DNA of 50,391 nt from Chitinophagaceae bacterium (GCA_014379965.1 JACMKU010000209.1:1-50391), one strand, 5' to 3'; shown: positions 25,958-35,618, counted from the first letter of the stretch. The notes: generated by a model not told the origin, from the sequence alone. Program-made: numbers and translations.

Positions 25958-26368
25958 TCATACAGGGGTAATCTGAATAAACTCTTTGCGGTTAATATAA
26001 TAGAAGAACAGGAAGTAGATAATAGGAGTAAAACTTAATAATTTCAGGATAAACACATCCGAGTGAAATCCGACGAGGTAAAGCACGGCAAGCAGTAAGA
26101 GCCCCGCCAGGAGTTGAACATCGCCGATCACGCAAATCACTTTGAAATAATACGTATTTAAATGATGATATATTAACTCCACGGGAGGCGTGAAATGATA
26201 TCCATCCGTCACCACTACTTTGGGATTATTTTCCATGACGGTCATCTTTACTGGCCGGCTGTCAGAAAGTGGATATATATCCTTGCCGTTAACCACCACA
26301 CGAATCTTGAGGAAGCTAAGTAATACCTGGTTCTTGCGAGTGATTACGATATGATATGGTGGAGGCAT
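25958..26368 (-). CDS. Hypothetical protein with two membrane segments
   Basis: A 136-residue protein that I do not recognise. The first 70 residues are polar and beta-rich (FLKIRVVVNGKDIYPLSD, MTVMENNPKVVVTDGYHF). Two hydrophobic segments follow (about 80-100 with LLAGLLLLAVLYLVG, and 106-126 with PIIYFLFFYYI). This arrangement suggests a cytoplasmic or periplasmic N-terminal domain anchored by a C-terminal hairpin. The start codon (26366-26368) lies one base from the left arm of palindrome 7, so its leader is the palindrome. Codon use looks like that of its neighbours. Confidence that it is a real gene is moderate to good. Confidence 0.65.
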   Translation of the reverse strand: MPPPYHIVITRKNQVLLSFLKIRVVVNGKDIYPLSDSRPVKMTVMENNPKVVVTDGYHFTPPVELIYHHLNTYYFKVICVIGDVQLLAGLLLLAVLYLVGFHSDVFILKLLSFTPIIYFLFFYYINRKEFIQITPV

Positions 26369-26369
26369 A

Positions 26370-26478
26370 AACCGTTTAACGTTTAAAGGTTTAACGATTA
26401 ACGTTCAGAACGCTGAAATTTCCAAACACTATAGACAGTTCGAACTAAATGAACGTTAAACGCTAAACGTTAAACCCT
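26370..26478. repeat. Palindromic word array 7 (GTTTAACG family), tandem junction
   Basis: Left arm 26370-26405 has 7-8-base words (GTTTAAC, GTTTAAAG). Right arm 26452-26478 has the inverse (CGTTAAAC). The loop is about 46 bases. It fills the space between the tpiA stop and the start of the downstream membrane protein gene on the same strand. Confidence 0.8.
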
Positions 26479-26482
26479 TATT

Positions 26483-27247
26483 CTACTTCTTTAGAGCCCC
26501 GATGATCTGTACGAACTCCGCACCTACTAAGGATGCACCGCCAACTAGCCCTCCATCCACATCCGGACATCCGAATAGTTCACGGGCGTTATTGGCCTTA
26601 ACGCTTCCTCCATATAGTATTGAAACCTGATCTGCTGTAGATTGTCCAAATTGCTCTGAAAGAATAGAACGCAAATGTGCATGCATTTCTTGTGCCTGGG
26701 CCGTAGTTGCTGTTTTTCCAGTCCCGATGGCCCATATCGGCTCATAGGCAATAATGACACCTTTCATCTGCTCGGCTGTTAGGTGAAAGAGTGATTCACG
26801 CAATTGCAAAGCAACGTGATTATTTTGTTCACCGGCCTCCCTAACATCGAGCGCTTCACCGCAACAGAACAGTGGGGTGATGAAATTCTGGAGGCATTGG
26901 TCGATTTTTTCAGCAACCTGTGCGTTCGTCTCACCAAAATATTCCCTCCGTTCGCTATGTCCCACTACGCAATATGCAACTCCAATCGAGTGTAGCATTT
27001 CGGCAGAGACCTCACCCGTGAACGCCCCGGACTTTTTGTGATGACAATTTTGGGCGGCAACATGATAATTTTTTTCTTCGGCTACCTCACTCCTTCCCAT
27101 TAACAGGTAAGGAAATGGAACTGCGAAAATGGTGAGTTGATCAGGCGTAAGCTTGATCCTGGCACCGAGTATCTCGTCCATCAGTTTCTCTCCCTGCTGA
27201 TAAGTGCTATTCATTTTCCAATTGGCTGCGGCGATTTGTTTTCTCAT
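26483..27247 (-). CDS. tpiA: Triosephosphate isomerase
   Basis: Interconverts dihydroxyacetone phosphate and glyceraldehyde 3-phosphate in the cytoplasm. The 254 residues are the normal length. All catalytic residues are visible: Lys11 in NWKMN, His97 in CVVGHSERR and Glu169 in AYEPIWAIGTGKTA. The phosphate site is at ILYGGSVKANNA and VDGGLVGGASL near the end. It is the last of three tightly packed genes (GlmU-like, DUF4177, tpiA), 7 bases after DUF4177. Confidence 0.97.
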   Translation of the reverse strand: MRKQIAAANWKMNSTYQQGEKLMDEILGARIKLTPDQLTIFAVPFPYLLMGRSEVAEEKNYHVAAQNCHHKKSGAFTGEVSAEMLHSIGVAYCVVGHSERREYFGETNAQVAEKIDQCLQNFITPLFCCGEALDVREAGEQNNHVALQLRESLFHLTAEQMKGVIIAYEPIWAIGTGKTATTAQAQEMHAHLRSILSEQFGQSTADQVSILYGGSVKANNARELFGCPDVDGGLVGGASLVGAEFVQIIGALKK

Positions 27248-27254
27248 AGTGTAG

Positions 27255-27458
27255 TTAATTATCGTTTATCTGTCGTTTCAATATTATAAACACTGCCTTT
27301 GAAGATCCGTGGTGCCTGTTTGTATCAGCACATGTTACAGCATCCCAACCTTGCCGTCCTAGTTCATTCAATTTTACTACAAGTTCCTGGTGATCGATTC
27401 GTCCGCCCCACCATCCCGCTGCGGGAACATCGAGAATTTTGTATTCGAACTGTTTCAT
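27255..27458 (-). CDS. DUF4177 domain-containing protein
   Basis: A 67-residue soluble protein. FEYKILDVPAAGWWGG, LNELGRQGWDAV and FIILKR match the small DUF4177 family, which folds as a single alpha/beta unit of unknown function. It sits between the GlmU-like gene (10 bases) and tpiA (7 bases), so it is probably cotranscribed with both. No catalytic motif is apparent. Confidence 0.8.
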   Translation of the reverse strand: MKQFEYKILDVPAAGWWGGRIDHQELVVKLNELGRQGWDAVTCADTNRHHGSSKAVFIILKRQINDN

Positions 27459-27468
27459 CGATCAGGGT

Positions 27469-28647
27469 TTAAAATTTTTCAAATATATACTTTAAAACAT
27501 TTTTCTCGTTTTCTGTAAGCTCCTGATTCTTCAATTGCTTCCAGGCATCGATGTCGGCCAGGGATTTTTCGAACCCGTAGGCATTCTTCCCGTCTACGCC
27601 CCATGAAAAGTTGGGGATATATTTAGGCGTCATACCACCCCCAAACACATTACAACATACACCGATCACGCTACCCGTATTGATTGTAGTATTCACTCCA
27701 GTACGTGAATGGTCACCCATCATCACACCACACTTGTTGCCCACATCCATCTTTCCTTTCGGTGTCCACACCCTCACAACGCTGGCATTGTTCTTTAAAT
27801 TAGAATTAGTGGTTCCCGCTCCAAGGTTGCACCATTCTCCGATGACAGAATCCCCCAGGTAGCCATCATGGGATTTGTTTGAGTAACCCAGCATCATGGA
27901 ATTTTTGATTTCTCCACCCGCCGTGCAATATGGACCTATAGTAGTGGCGCCATACACCCTGGCTCCCATTTTTAGAAGCGAGCCTTCGCAAATGGCAAAA
28001 GGGCCCCGGATCATGCTTCCTTCCATCAATTCAGCATTCTTTCCGATATAAATTGGACCGGTAGAAGCATTAAGTATGCAGTGTTCGACCTTCGCACCCT
28101 TTTCTAGGAATACTTCCGAAGATTTGATGACGGTATTGGATTTCGGAATGACTTGTGATTTTCTTTTTCGCGTTAATAACTCAACATCTTGTCGGATGGC
28201 CCAATCGTTTAATTGAAAAATATTCCAGGGAAATTCCAGTGTAACAATCTCCTCTCGAATAGTGATCGCCTTCTTGACCTGCACCTGGTGTTTTTCTCTT
28301 ATTTCGTTTTTCGAGAATCTGAAGACGATACCGGCGCTGCCATTGACAGAAAGGAATTCACCATTCCGCAGCTTTCGCACTGCCTTTACCAGTCTTTGAG
28401 TGGGAAGTACATTCCCATGCACCATATAACATACACCATCGGAAACGGCATCAGTGAGTGTCACTGCCCGTTCGGAATCCTTATAATCGTCTTCCTTTTT
28501 GTCGAACGATGGCAGGCCAAGCATCATTTCCCATTTCTGCCGGATAGTGAGTATGCCCACCCTAATATCCTGTATCCGCCGCGTCAATGTGAATGGATGC
28601 AGGTTTTCCGGTTGGCAAAACTCTTCTGTGAATATGATCTTGTCCAT
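27469..28647 (-). CDS. GlmU family protein (putative sugar nucleotidyltransferase with left-handed beta-helix)
   Basis: A 392-residue protein of the Bacteroidota-type GlmU-like family (TIGR03991). The N-terminal part, FTLTRRIQDIRVGILTIRQKWE, has the degenerate nucleotidyltransferase start. From about 180 to 350 hexapeptide repeats form a left-handed beta-helix (for example GPIYIGKNAELMEGSMIRGP, GATTIGPYCTAGGEI), as in acetyltransferases and sugar nucleotidyltransferases. The likely role is in UDP-GlcNAc or a similar sugar nucleotide pathway, but the family has not been clearly characterised. It starts the unit with DUF4177 and tpiA. Confidence 0.85.
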   Translation of the reverse strand: MDKIIFTEEFCQPENLHPFTLTRRIQDIRVGILTIRQKWEMMLGLPSFDKKEDDYKDSERAVTLTDAVSDGVCYMVHGNVLPTQRLVKAVRKLRNGEFLSVNGSAGIVFRFSKNEIREKHQVQVKKAITIREEIVTLEFPWNIFQLNDWAIRQDVELLTRKRKSQVIPKSNTVIKSSEVFLEKGAKVEHCILNASTGPIYIGKNAELMEGSMIRGPFAICEGSLLKMGARVYGATTIGPYCTAGGEIKNSMMLGYSNKSHDGYLGDSVIGEWCNLGAGTTNSNLKNNASVVRVWTPKGKMDVGNKCGVMMGDHSRTGVNTTINTGSVIGVCCNVFGGGMTPKYIPNFSWGVDGKNAYGFEKSLADIDAWKQLKNQELTENEKNVLKYIFEKF

Positions 28648-28700
28648 CTAGGGTTTCAAATGTAAGGAATTAAGAGCAGCGATACTGCGTAGGAATCAGG

Positions 28701-28810
28701 GCGAGAAACAGAATGAGGGGGAGGATAGATCGAGAAACAGACCAATTACGAGTGCAAGTCGCACTCGCTCTGTTTCTCGCTCTGACTATAACTCTCGCTC
28801 TGACTCTCGA
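28701..28810. repeat. Palindromic word array 8 (GAGAAACAG family), divergent junction
   Basis: Left arm 28701-28740 (GCGAGAAACAGAATGAGG type) and right arm 28761-28810 (GCTCTGTTTCTCGCTCTGAC type) with a loop of about 20 bases. The inner part also forms CGAGTGC/GCACTCG (28749-28767). It lies in the 378-base gap between two divergent genes. The remainder of the gap (28811-29025) holds a small hairpin, TGTAGT/ACTACA at 28897-28914, and presumably the sigma gene promoter, which I cannot place. Confidence 0.7.
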
Positions 28811-29025
28811 CCGGCCCGAACTGTCATGGTCGAGTAATTTGCAATTTTAACAGAACCCGTAATGGGCTTGAGTTTGAGCCGATTCGTAAAAAACAGTGTA
28901 GTAGAAACACTACATACCCCAATTTAACTCAATTACACCCGAATGCGTAAGGAATCTATTTTTTACCCGTCGGACCCTTCGTTTCTTCGCAGCATCTTAT
29001 CCATCCATGTAAACCCCGACAAACT

Positions 29026-29904
29026 ATGAGCATGCGCCAGTTAAAAATCACGAATTCTATTACAAATCGTGAGGCCCCGAGCCTGGAAAAGTACCTCCAG
29101 GAAATTGGAAAAGTAGAAATGATCTCCGCAGAGGAGGAAGTCCGGCTTGCCGGATTAATCCGAAACGGCGATCAGAATGCGCTCGATCGACTGGTTAAGG
29201 CTAACCTCAGGTTCGTGGTCTCCGTATCAAAGCAATACCAGGGCAAAGGCCTTTCTCTCCCGGACCTCATTAACGAGGGCAACATGGGACTCATCAAGGC
29301 GGCTGAACGCTTTGACGACACTCGTGGATTCAAATTCATCTCTTTTGCAGTTTGGTGGATTCGCCAAAGCATTCTCCAGGCTATCGCGGTTAACGCGCGC
29401 ATGATTCGTCTCCCCCTTAATAAGGTGGTATTAAAGAATCGTATACAGAAAACCCACTCTTTGCTCGAGCAGGAACTTGGTAGGGCACCGTCAGCCGAAG
29501 AGGTTGCAGAAGCGCTCGACCTGGACCCGGCAGAGGTTACTGCCAGCATGGCCATGGATGATAGGCACGTGAGCCTCGATGTACCTTTCTCTGAGGACGA
29601 AGATGGTACACTTCTCGACACACTAGAAAACACTAATGTAGAAAGCACAGATGGCGGACTTAGATACACCGAATCGTTGAAGACTGAAATTGGTCGCTCC
29701 TTACAGATGCTGACTGAAAGACAAAAAGAGACGATTTGCTATTTCTTTGGAATTGGAATTGACAGGCCATTGAGCCTTGAAGACATTGGCGAAAAATTCT
29801 CGCTTACTCCGGAAAGAGTTCGCCAGATTAAAGACAAGGCACTCTCGAAGTTGAGAACGGCCAAGACCTTTGATCTACTGAGAGGTTATTTGAACGCAAG
29901 CTAA
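29026..29904 (+). CDS. rpoD: RNA polymerase primary sigma factor (RpoD/SigA)
   Basis: A 292-residue housekeeping sigma factor without region 1.1, as is usual in Bacteroidota. Region 1.2 is SLEKYLQEIGKVEMISAEEE; region 2 has GLSLPDLINEGNMGLIKAAE and RFDDTRGFKFISFAVWWIRQ (-10 recognition); region 3 is near 130-200; region 4 is LTERQKETICYFFGIG and SLTPERVRQIKDKALSKLR (-35 recognition). MRQLKIT at the second Met (29032) is the usual start in the family, so both Met codons are possible. The gene stands alone and ends in a clear terminator. Confidence 0.95.
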   Translation: MSMRQLKITNSITNREAPSLEKYLQEIGKVEMISAEEEVRLAGLIRNGDQNALDRLVKANLRFVVSVSKQYQGKGLSLPDLINEGNMGLIKAAERFDDTRGFKFISFAVWWIRQSILQAIAVNARMIRLPLNKVVLKNRIQKTHSLLEQELGRAPSAEEVAEALDLDPAEVTASMAMDDRHVSLDVPFSEDEDGTLLDTLENTNVESTDGGLRYTESLKTEIGRSLQMLTERQKETICYFFGIGIDRPLSLEDIGEKFSLTPERVRQIKDKALSKLRTAKTFDLLRGYLNAS

Positions 29905-29940
29905 GGGTGCAGAAATAATATACTCTATAACAATATTTCC

Positions 29941-29968
29941 ACGGCGAACGATGTTTCGCCGTTTTTGT
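29941..29968 (+). terminator. Rho-independent terminator of the sigma factor gene
   Basis: An 8-base perfect stem (ACGGCGAA at 29941-29948, TTCGCCGT at 29955-29962), a 6-base loop and a T-rich tail (TTTTGTTTT). This is the only ordinary terminator seen at a convergent junction in this window; the other six are occupied by palindromic word arrays. Confidence 0.88.
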
Positions 29969-29988
29969 TTTAAGGGCTCTCTATCTCC

Positions 29989-31845
29989 TCATTTCACGAT
30001 GTAGACATTATCCTTTGGATTGGTGTCAGGGGTATGTGTATCACCAAGCACAAACCTGGCGACAGGTTTGGAAACCGGCGCAGCGATGGTGATAAATGTT
30101 TTTCCTTTTTCCCATACTCCAATGTTGCGATGAACTTTCTGGGTTGTGCCGTCTTTAAAATGGATAGTAAGATCAACCGGAACAGGCCTCGATCCGCGGG
30201 CGGTCACTACTACATCGAACTTGTTTCCCGATTTCTTCGCCGAAGTGATGGCCAGGTCGGGAATTCCTCCATCGAAAAACCATTTCTTCCAAAACCAGTT
30301 CAGATTCTTTCCCGAGCCTGTGTTCATGCAATAAAAGAAGTCGTGCGGCATTGGATGTTTCCCTTTCCATTGACGGATGTAGTAATGTAGAGCCTTCGTA
30401 AACAAAGAATCTCCTAAATAATCTTTCAAATATAGAATAGCCATTGCCGATTTGGGATATGCATTGGTGAAGTAGGCCCGGTTCCATTCTGTACTGGGAA
30501 TAATGATCGGGATGTCGGTTTCTTTTCACGCATTAGATGCTGTTGGGGCCACACCATACTCATCCACAAGAGTACTATCGATATAAGGACCTACAATCCA
30601 TTCTCCAATTGTTGCCCAGCCCTCATCCATCCAGGCATACTTGGTCTCATTGGTACCCACATAAAATGGGAACATCATATGGAATATCTCGTGATCTGTC
30701 AAACTAATACTCTCGTGGCGATCCTCGACCGGATTATCGTTCACCATCATCGGGTATTCCATCTGGTCGAGCCCGTCGAAAATGGTAATGTGCGGATAAG
30801 GGAATGCCCATTTCGGAAAAATAAAGCTCATCACCTCTACAGTCTTTCTTGCATCACTCGCCACGTGGAAGTAATCCTTATGCTTTGCATTAAACACCGC
30901 ATCTACTCTCGTACGTCTTTTAGTGACCCTGTCCACTTCGATGCTGGAGGACTGCCACAAATAATGGTCGCTGGTTGCAAATGCGAAGTCCGTAACATCA
31001 TCAGCATCGAAATGCCACGTGAGATGGGAATTATCTGTCTTGGTGATGTTTCCTCGTTTTAGATCGTTGCTGTCTATGATGTAGGTGAACTCATCGCTTT
31101 TGGCGGCCTTCTCCATTCTCTCATAGAACACGGGTGTCAACACATCATTACCATTTTTTAGATCTCCCGTTGCCCATACTACGTAATTCGAAGGCACCGT
31201 TATTCCCACGGAGAAATGGCAGAAGTCATTGTAGAATTCTTGTGTACCGGTATAGGGAATAGTATTCCACCCATCGATATCGTCATAAACGGCAATACGA
31301 GGAAAGAAGTACGCAATGAATGCAGCACCAGGCTCTATCTCACCCGTCCTGATATGAGATCGTTTGTTGAGGGTGTAGTGATAGTTAATATTGAATGTAA
31401 TTTTTTGTCCAGGCAGCACTACCTGGCGACCGCTTGCATTAGTCCCATTTATTTCGAGCCATTGAATTGGCTTAGCAAGATCATTGATGTCGAGTGAATC
31501 AATAATAACGCCATCGGTCAAATCGGCCGCTTCGACCCTTAGTTGGCGAATTCCACCCTTTTGAAAAATATTTGGATAAAGTTTAAACCATATTCTCCTA
31601 AGCGTATCGGGGCTGTTATTGGTGTATACAATCTTTACCTTACCCTGGATAAGTCGCGTGGCGGGATCGAATTGTACGTCGATATCGTAGTTGGCGGTGT
31701 TCTGCCAATAGTTCTTGCCCGGGGCACCCGTCAACGACCGTGTCCCTTTTTCATATAGAGGCTGGATGTTCCTGGCGACAGGAAGTAGTTGGGCCGACGT
31801 AAATAGCGAGATTGCGGTAAGAGCAAGTAAAAAGATTATACGCAT
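29989..31845 (-). pseudogene. M1 family metallopeptidase interrupted by an in-frame TGA
   Basis: One reading frame of 619 codons encodes an M1-type peptidase, but codon 440 is TGA (30526-30528). The part before it (439 residues) has a signal peptide (FLLALTAISLFTSAQ), the M1 N-terminal beta domain and the zinc site HEIFH with the third ligand in WMDEGWA, so the catalytic centre is present. The part after it continues in the same frame with KETDIPIIIP and aligns with the end of the paralogue at 32055 (NLNWFWKKWFFDGG versus NLNWLWNNWFFSSN). The stop falls in a variable stretch. It could be a nonsense mutation, a sequencing error or read-through. Confidence 0.85.
30526..30528 (-). other. In-frame TGA stop codon splitting the M1 peptidase
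   Basis: The codon context on the minus strand is GCG TGA AAA. Both sides translate in the same frame into M1 peptidase sequence, so no frameshift is involved. All other genes here are free of internal TGA, so a changed genetic code is excluded. Confidence 0.85.
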
Positions 31846-31876
31846 GTGAGATGATTAAAGGATGCAAGTTACGGGG

Positions 31877-32047
31877 GTTCACGCGAAGGCGCGGAAGGGT
31901 TTCACGCAAAGCCGCAAAGTTTCGCAAAGCCGCAAAGTTATTCCTGAAGATGACAGTTGCAATTGCTTTCTCACCCTTTCCTGATTGAAAATTTTTCTAT
32001 ATGCTTGCCTTTGCGTCCTTGCGAAACTTTGCGGCTTTGCGTGAAAC
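31877..32047. repeat. Palindromic word array 9 (CGCAAAG family) between tandem M1 genes
   Basis: Left arm 31877-31938 and right arm 32008-32047. A 29-base stretch (31899-31927) is perfectly complementary to 32019-32047. The loop is about 69 bases. Words are TTCACGCAAAG, CCGCAAAG and TTTCGCAAAG, the same family as palindrome 3, but with no gene in the loop. Confidence 0.87.
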
Positions 32048-32054
32048 AAACAAA

Positions 32055-33947
32055 TTAGAAACCTTTCTTTTCGCCCGTCTTAATGGTATTATTCATCTCA
32101 TCCGCATCCATAAACACACCTCCCTTCAGCTGTACCGATTCGAGTTTCTTCCTGGTTGTGATTGTCACCATCGCCTGCTTTGCATTCTTTTCCCAGGCAG
32201 CAGGACCAATGTGCTTCGTCTCGGTGGAACCGTCCGTGTATTTGATGACCAGGTCGACTGGTGCGAAGAAGCCACCGATGTTTTTAACACTAACAGAATA
32301 TCCCGCTCCCGATTTTTGAACAGATTCAATTGCGAGATCAGTATGGTTGGAACTGAAGAACCAATTATTCCATAACCAATTCAGATTTTTACCCGCGACG
32401 TTATTGAATGTATTGAACATATCCCAAGGCAGGGGGTGCTTACCATTCCATCTGTTCATGAATTCATGCAGGCACTTCTTAAATAGTTGGTCGCCGAGTA
32501 AATCTTTCATTGCAAGGTAGCCGAGTGATGCTTTACCATACATATTGGTCCCGGCACCCCCACTCATCGCATCCGCAGGTGTGATCACGGGTATCAACAA
32601 TTCGGGAGCAGTGCTATTTGTCCAACCCTGAACCCTGAACTGTCTATAAAACGCCTCGGCCCTATCCTTGCCAAGGTCATCGTATCCTATGAGCAACTCA
32701 AAAGTAGTAGCCCATCCCTCATCCATGAATCCATACCTTGTTTCATTAATGCCCATGTAAAAAGGCATATAAGTATGGGCAATCTCGTGCTCCGCTACAA
32801 ACCGGGAAAATACCGGATCAGCGAACGTGCTATTATTGGCCATCATGGGATATTCCATGTCGGCATATCCCTGGAACACTGTAAACTTCTCATACGGATA
32901 GGCTACGCCGGGCCACCTTTTAGAAAACCATGCAAGAGAATGCTTGGTAAATTCCACCATCTGGTGATAGTCCTTGGCAGTATCATTGTATGCTGCCTGC
33001 GCGCTTGCCCTGCGGCGAGTAAGACTGTCAACGATCACACTTCCTGCATCCCAAACATAATGATCACTCACGCCAAAGGTGACATCGGGAATATTCTTCG
33101 TCTTGAATTGCCACGTGTTCATGGCATTTTGCTTAGTGATGTTTTTGGTTGACAGATCTGCCGGTGTTACGACTCGTATCACCTCATCGCTAGTCAGAGA
33201 TGACTGATACCTGCTGAGATAAGTAGGTTGTAAGACTTCCGCAGGATTTGTCAGCGTACCCGTTCCCCAGACGAGGTAGTTGGCGGGCACGTTAAAGTTG
33301 ACAGTATAGTCGTTGAAGTCGCTATAGAATTCATGCGAATCAACGAAGTTGATACGGTCCCAACCATTATAGTCGTCATAAACAGCTACCCTGGGATAGA
33401 AGTATGCAAGGAAATATGTCGTAGAATCGATCATTCCTTCTCTCCCACTCTCCAGCGAAATCTCGTAATGCCAATCAAAGGAAAACTGGATGGAGTCGTG
33501 GGGAAGGAGAGGTTTCGGCAAACGTACATACTGGTTTGTAAACTGGGTACGACCCGACGGCCATGGAACCTTCTGCCCATTGACGGCATAGGCGTCTATG
33601 TGTACACCTGAAGTAAGGTAATCCGGTGCGGACCCGATATTACGTGGCGCTCCTGGTTTATGGATATTGAGGAAGAGCTTGATGTTGGCGTTTCTCAAGG
33701 TATCTGGACTGTTGTTATAATAAGTGATCGTCTCGCTACCTCTAATTGTTCTTGAAGGAGGCTGCACGGTTATCGTCATCGCGTACCGAGCATGATTTTG
33801 CCAGTAATTCTTGCCAGGTTTACCATCGGGTGAACGTGTGCCCTTCTTAAAGGCTTTTTGTACATCCCTCGGCATGAATAGGTCCTGGGCAATAACGGCG
33901 CAATTAGAGGCCAGTAAGAGGAAGCATAACAGGAAACGATAAATCAT
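32055..33947 (-). CDS. M1 family metallopeptidase
   Basis: A 630-residue zinc aminopeptidase-like protein with a signal peptide (cleavage after about residue 20, VIAQ), so periplasmic or secreted. The zinc site is HEIAH, with the third ligand in the downstream helix FMDEGWATTFELL. DMEYPMM takes the place of the usual GAMEN exopeptidase motif. The C-terminal part (from about 540) is a beta domain. It is a paralogue of the interrupted gene immediately downstream, probably from tandem duplication followed by divergence, with palindrome 9 between them. Likely role: digestion of peptides in the envelope or outside the cell. Confidence 0.92.
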   Translation of the reverse strand: MIYRFLLCFLLLASNCAVIAQDLFMPRDVQKAFKKGTRSPDGKPGKNYWQNHARYAMTITVQPPSRTIRGSETITYYNNSPDTLRNANIKLFLNIHKPGAPRNIGSAPDYLTSGVHIDAYAVNGQKVPWPSGRTQFTNQYVRLPKPLLPHDSIQFSFDWHYEISLESGREGMIDSTTYFLAYFYPRVAVYDDYNGWDRINFVDSHEFYSDFNDYTVNFNVPANYLVWGTGTLTNPAEVLQPTYLSRYQSSLTSDEVIRVVTPADLSTKNITKQNAMNTWQFKTKNIPDVTFGVSDHYVWDAGSVIVDSLTRRRASAQAAYNDTAKDYHQMVEFTKHSLAWFSKRWPGVAYPYEKFTVFQGYADMEYPMMANNSTFADPVFSRFVAEHEIAHTYMPFYMGINETRYGFMDEGWATTFELLIGYDDLGKDRAEAFYRQFRVQGWTNSTAPELLIPVITPADAMSGGAGTNMYGKASLGYLAMKDLLGDQLFKKCLHEFMNRWNGKHPLPWDMFNTFNNVAGKNLNWLWNNWFFSSNHTDLAIESVQKSGAGYSVSVKNIGGFFAPVDLVIKYTDGSTETKHIGPAAWEKNAKQAMVTITTRKKLESVQLKGGVFMDADEMNNTIKTGEKKGF

Positions 33948-34021
33948 GATGAATATTTAAGGAGCAAGTTTACACAAAAACAGCTGACGATTCTGGGGGT
34001 TGTGACGAAAGGTAAACTCGA

Positions 34022-34137
34022 TAGAGACGGGAAGACCGAAAGTCCGAAAGACCAGTACTACACTTTAAATATTCTTCTTCTTCAAAGGTTAGGACAGGTC
34101 TTTCGGACTTTCGGTCTTCCGGACTTCCCGTCTCTCT
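34022..34137. repeat. Palindromic word array 10 (GAAAGTCCG family), divergent junction
   Basis: Left arm 34023-34053 (GACGGGAAGACCGAAAG type). Right arm 34097-34137 (TCTTTCGGACTTTCGG type, ending in CCCGTCTCTC). The loop is about 43 bases. The right arm has one word more than the left. It lies between the M1 peptidase start and the lpd start. Confidence 0.8.
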
Positions 34138-34214
34138 CCTGTTTTTGCCCAATTCCCTCTTTTCAGATAACTTCGCCACTCATTTCAATCATTCATCAAC
34201 CAATCAATGATATT

Positions 34215-35618
34215 ATGGCATACGACGTAGTTGTAATCGGTAGCGGACCTGGAGGATATGTGGCGGCTATCAGGGCCTCTCAACTCGGATTAAAGACAGC
34301 AATCATCGAAAAAGAAAGCCTAGGAGGCATTTGTCTAAACTGGGGATGTATCCCTACAAAGGCGTTGCTGAAAAGTGCACAGGTCAATGAATACATCAAA
34401 CATGCCAAGGATTATGGTATTAATGCCAGCGGCACTCCTGATTTCGGCGCCGTGATAAAGAGAAGCCGCGGGGTAGCCGATAAGATGAGCAAAGGTGTCC
34501 AGTTCCTCATGCGAAAGAATAAGATCGACGTGGTAATGGGCTTCGGCAAGATCAGTGGAAAGGGCAAGGTGGAGGTCACAGGTGCCGATGGAAAGAAACA
34601 AACAGTCGAAGGAAAACATATCATCATCGCGACAGGAGGCAGGAGCCGTGAGCTTCCCGCACTGAAGCAGGACGGAAAGAAGATTATCGGTTATCGCGAG
34701 GCAATGAATCTTCCCTCCCAGCCCAAATCTATTATTGTTGTAGGCAGCGGTGCGATAGGTGTCGAGTTCGGCTATTTCTACAACAGCATGGGAACAAAGG
34801 TCACGATCGTTGAATTTCTTCCAAGAATAGTTCCGGTTGAGGATGAAGACATTTCAAAAGAATTGGAAAAAAATCTAAAGAAACAGGGCATCGATATCAT
34901 GACCAATAGTGAAGTGACTTCAGTAGATACTTCCGGCAATGGTGTGAAGGCAAAGGTGAAGACAGCCGATGGAGAGAAGACATTAGAGGCAGACCTTGTG
35001 TTGAGTGCGGTTGGAGTTTCGGCAAACATTGAGGGCATTGGTCTCGAAGAGATGGGAATCAAGACAGACAAAGGTCGCGTGTTGGTTGACAAGTTTTATC
35101 AGACCAATATTCCTGGCATCTATGCCATCGGAGACTGTGCTCCCGGGCAGGCGCTGGCTCATGTGGCGTCCAAAGAAGCGATCATTTGCACGGAGGGTAT
35201 CGCTTTTGGCGAGAAGAAATTCAATCACAAACCCGAGGCCTTGGATTATAATAATGTACCCGGCTGTACCTACTGTGTTCCGGAGGTTGCGTCTGTCGGG
35301 TATACGGAAAAGCAGGCGAAGGATGCGGGTTACGAGGTGAAGGTGGGCAAGTTTCCGCTGAGTGCGAGTGGCAAGGCCTCGGCTGCAGGTCATCTCGAAG
35401 GTTTCGTAAAAGTCATCTTCGACGCAAAATACGGCGAATGGCTGGGCACACACATGATCGGATATAATGTAACCGAGATCATTGTCGAAACCGTTGTCGG
35501 CAGGAAATTAGAAACTACATACCACGAAGTACTAAACAGCATACATCCACACCCGACGATTAGTGAGAGCGTGAAGGATGCGATAGAGGTGGCGTATGGG
35601 GAGGCGATTCACCTTTAG
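34215..35618 (+). CDS. lpdA: Dihydrolipoyl dehydrogenase
   Basis: The E3 component of 2-oxo-acid dehydrogenase complexes and the glycine cleavage system; reoxidises dihydrolipoamide with FAD and NAD. 467 residues. FAD loop GSGPGG (9-14), redox disulfide Cys40/Cys45 in GGICLNWGCIPTK, NAD loop GSGAIGVEFG, second FAD motif YAIGDCAPG, and the catalytic base HPHPTISE near the C-terminus. The frame is open upstream to 34002, but that part would read through palindrome 10; MAYDVVVIGSGPGG is the family start, so the ATG at 34215 is chosen. No E1 or E2 gene is adjacent. Confidence 0.95.
   Translation: MAYDVVVIGSGPGGYVAAIRASQLGLKTAIIEKESLGGICLNWGCIPTKALLKSAQVNEYIKHAKDYGINASGTPDFGAVIKRSRGVADKMSKGVQFLMRKNKIDVVMGFGKISGKGKVEVTGADGKKQTVEGKHIIIATGGRSRELPALKQDGKKIIGYREAMNLPSQPKSIIVVGSGAIGVEFGYFYNSMGTKVTIVEFLPRIVPVEDEDISKELEKNLKKQGIDIMTNSEVTSVDTSGNGVKAKVKTADGEKTLEADLVLSAVGVSANIEGIGLEEMGIKTDKGRVLVDKFYQTNIPGIYAIGDCAPGQALAHVASKEAIICTEGIAFGEKKFNHKPEALDYNNVPGCTYCVPEVASVGYTEKQAKDAGYEVKVGKFPLSASGKASAAGHLEGFVKVIFDAKYGEWLGTHMIGYNVTEIIVETVVGRKLETTYHEVLNSIHPHPTISESVKDAIEVAYGEAIHL

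Noticed and set aside
28897..28914. Hairpin TGTAGT/ACTACA before the sigma factor gene as an operator or riboswitch
   Set aside because: Six base pairs are too few to support a specific claim, and no conserved structure is recognisable.
30526..30528. TGA read as tryptophan or selenocysteine
   Set aside because: No other gene in the window contains in-frame TGA. The position is in a variable stretch, and I see no selenocysteine insertion hairpin.
34002..34214. N-terminal extension of dihydrolipoyl dehydrogenase by 71 residues
   Set aside because: The frame runs through palindrome 10 and adds sequence foreign to the family; MAYDVVVIGSGPGG is the expected start.
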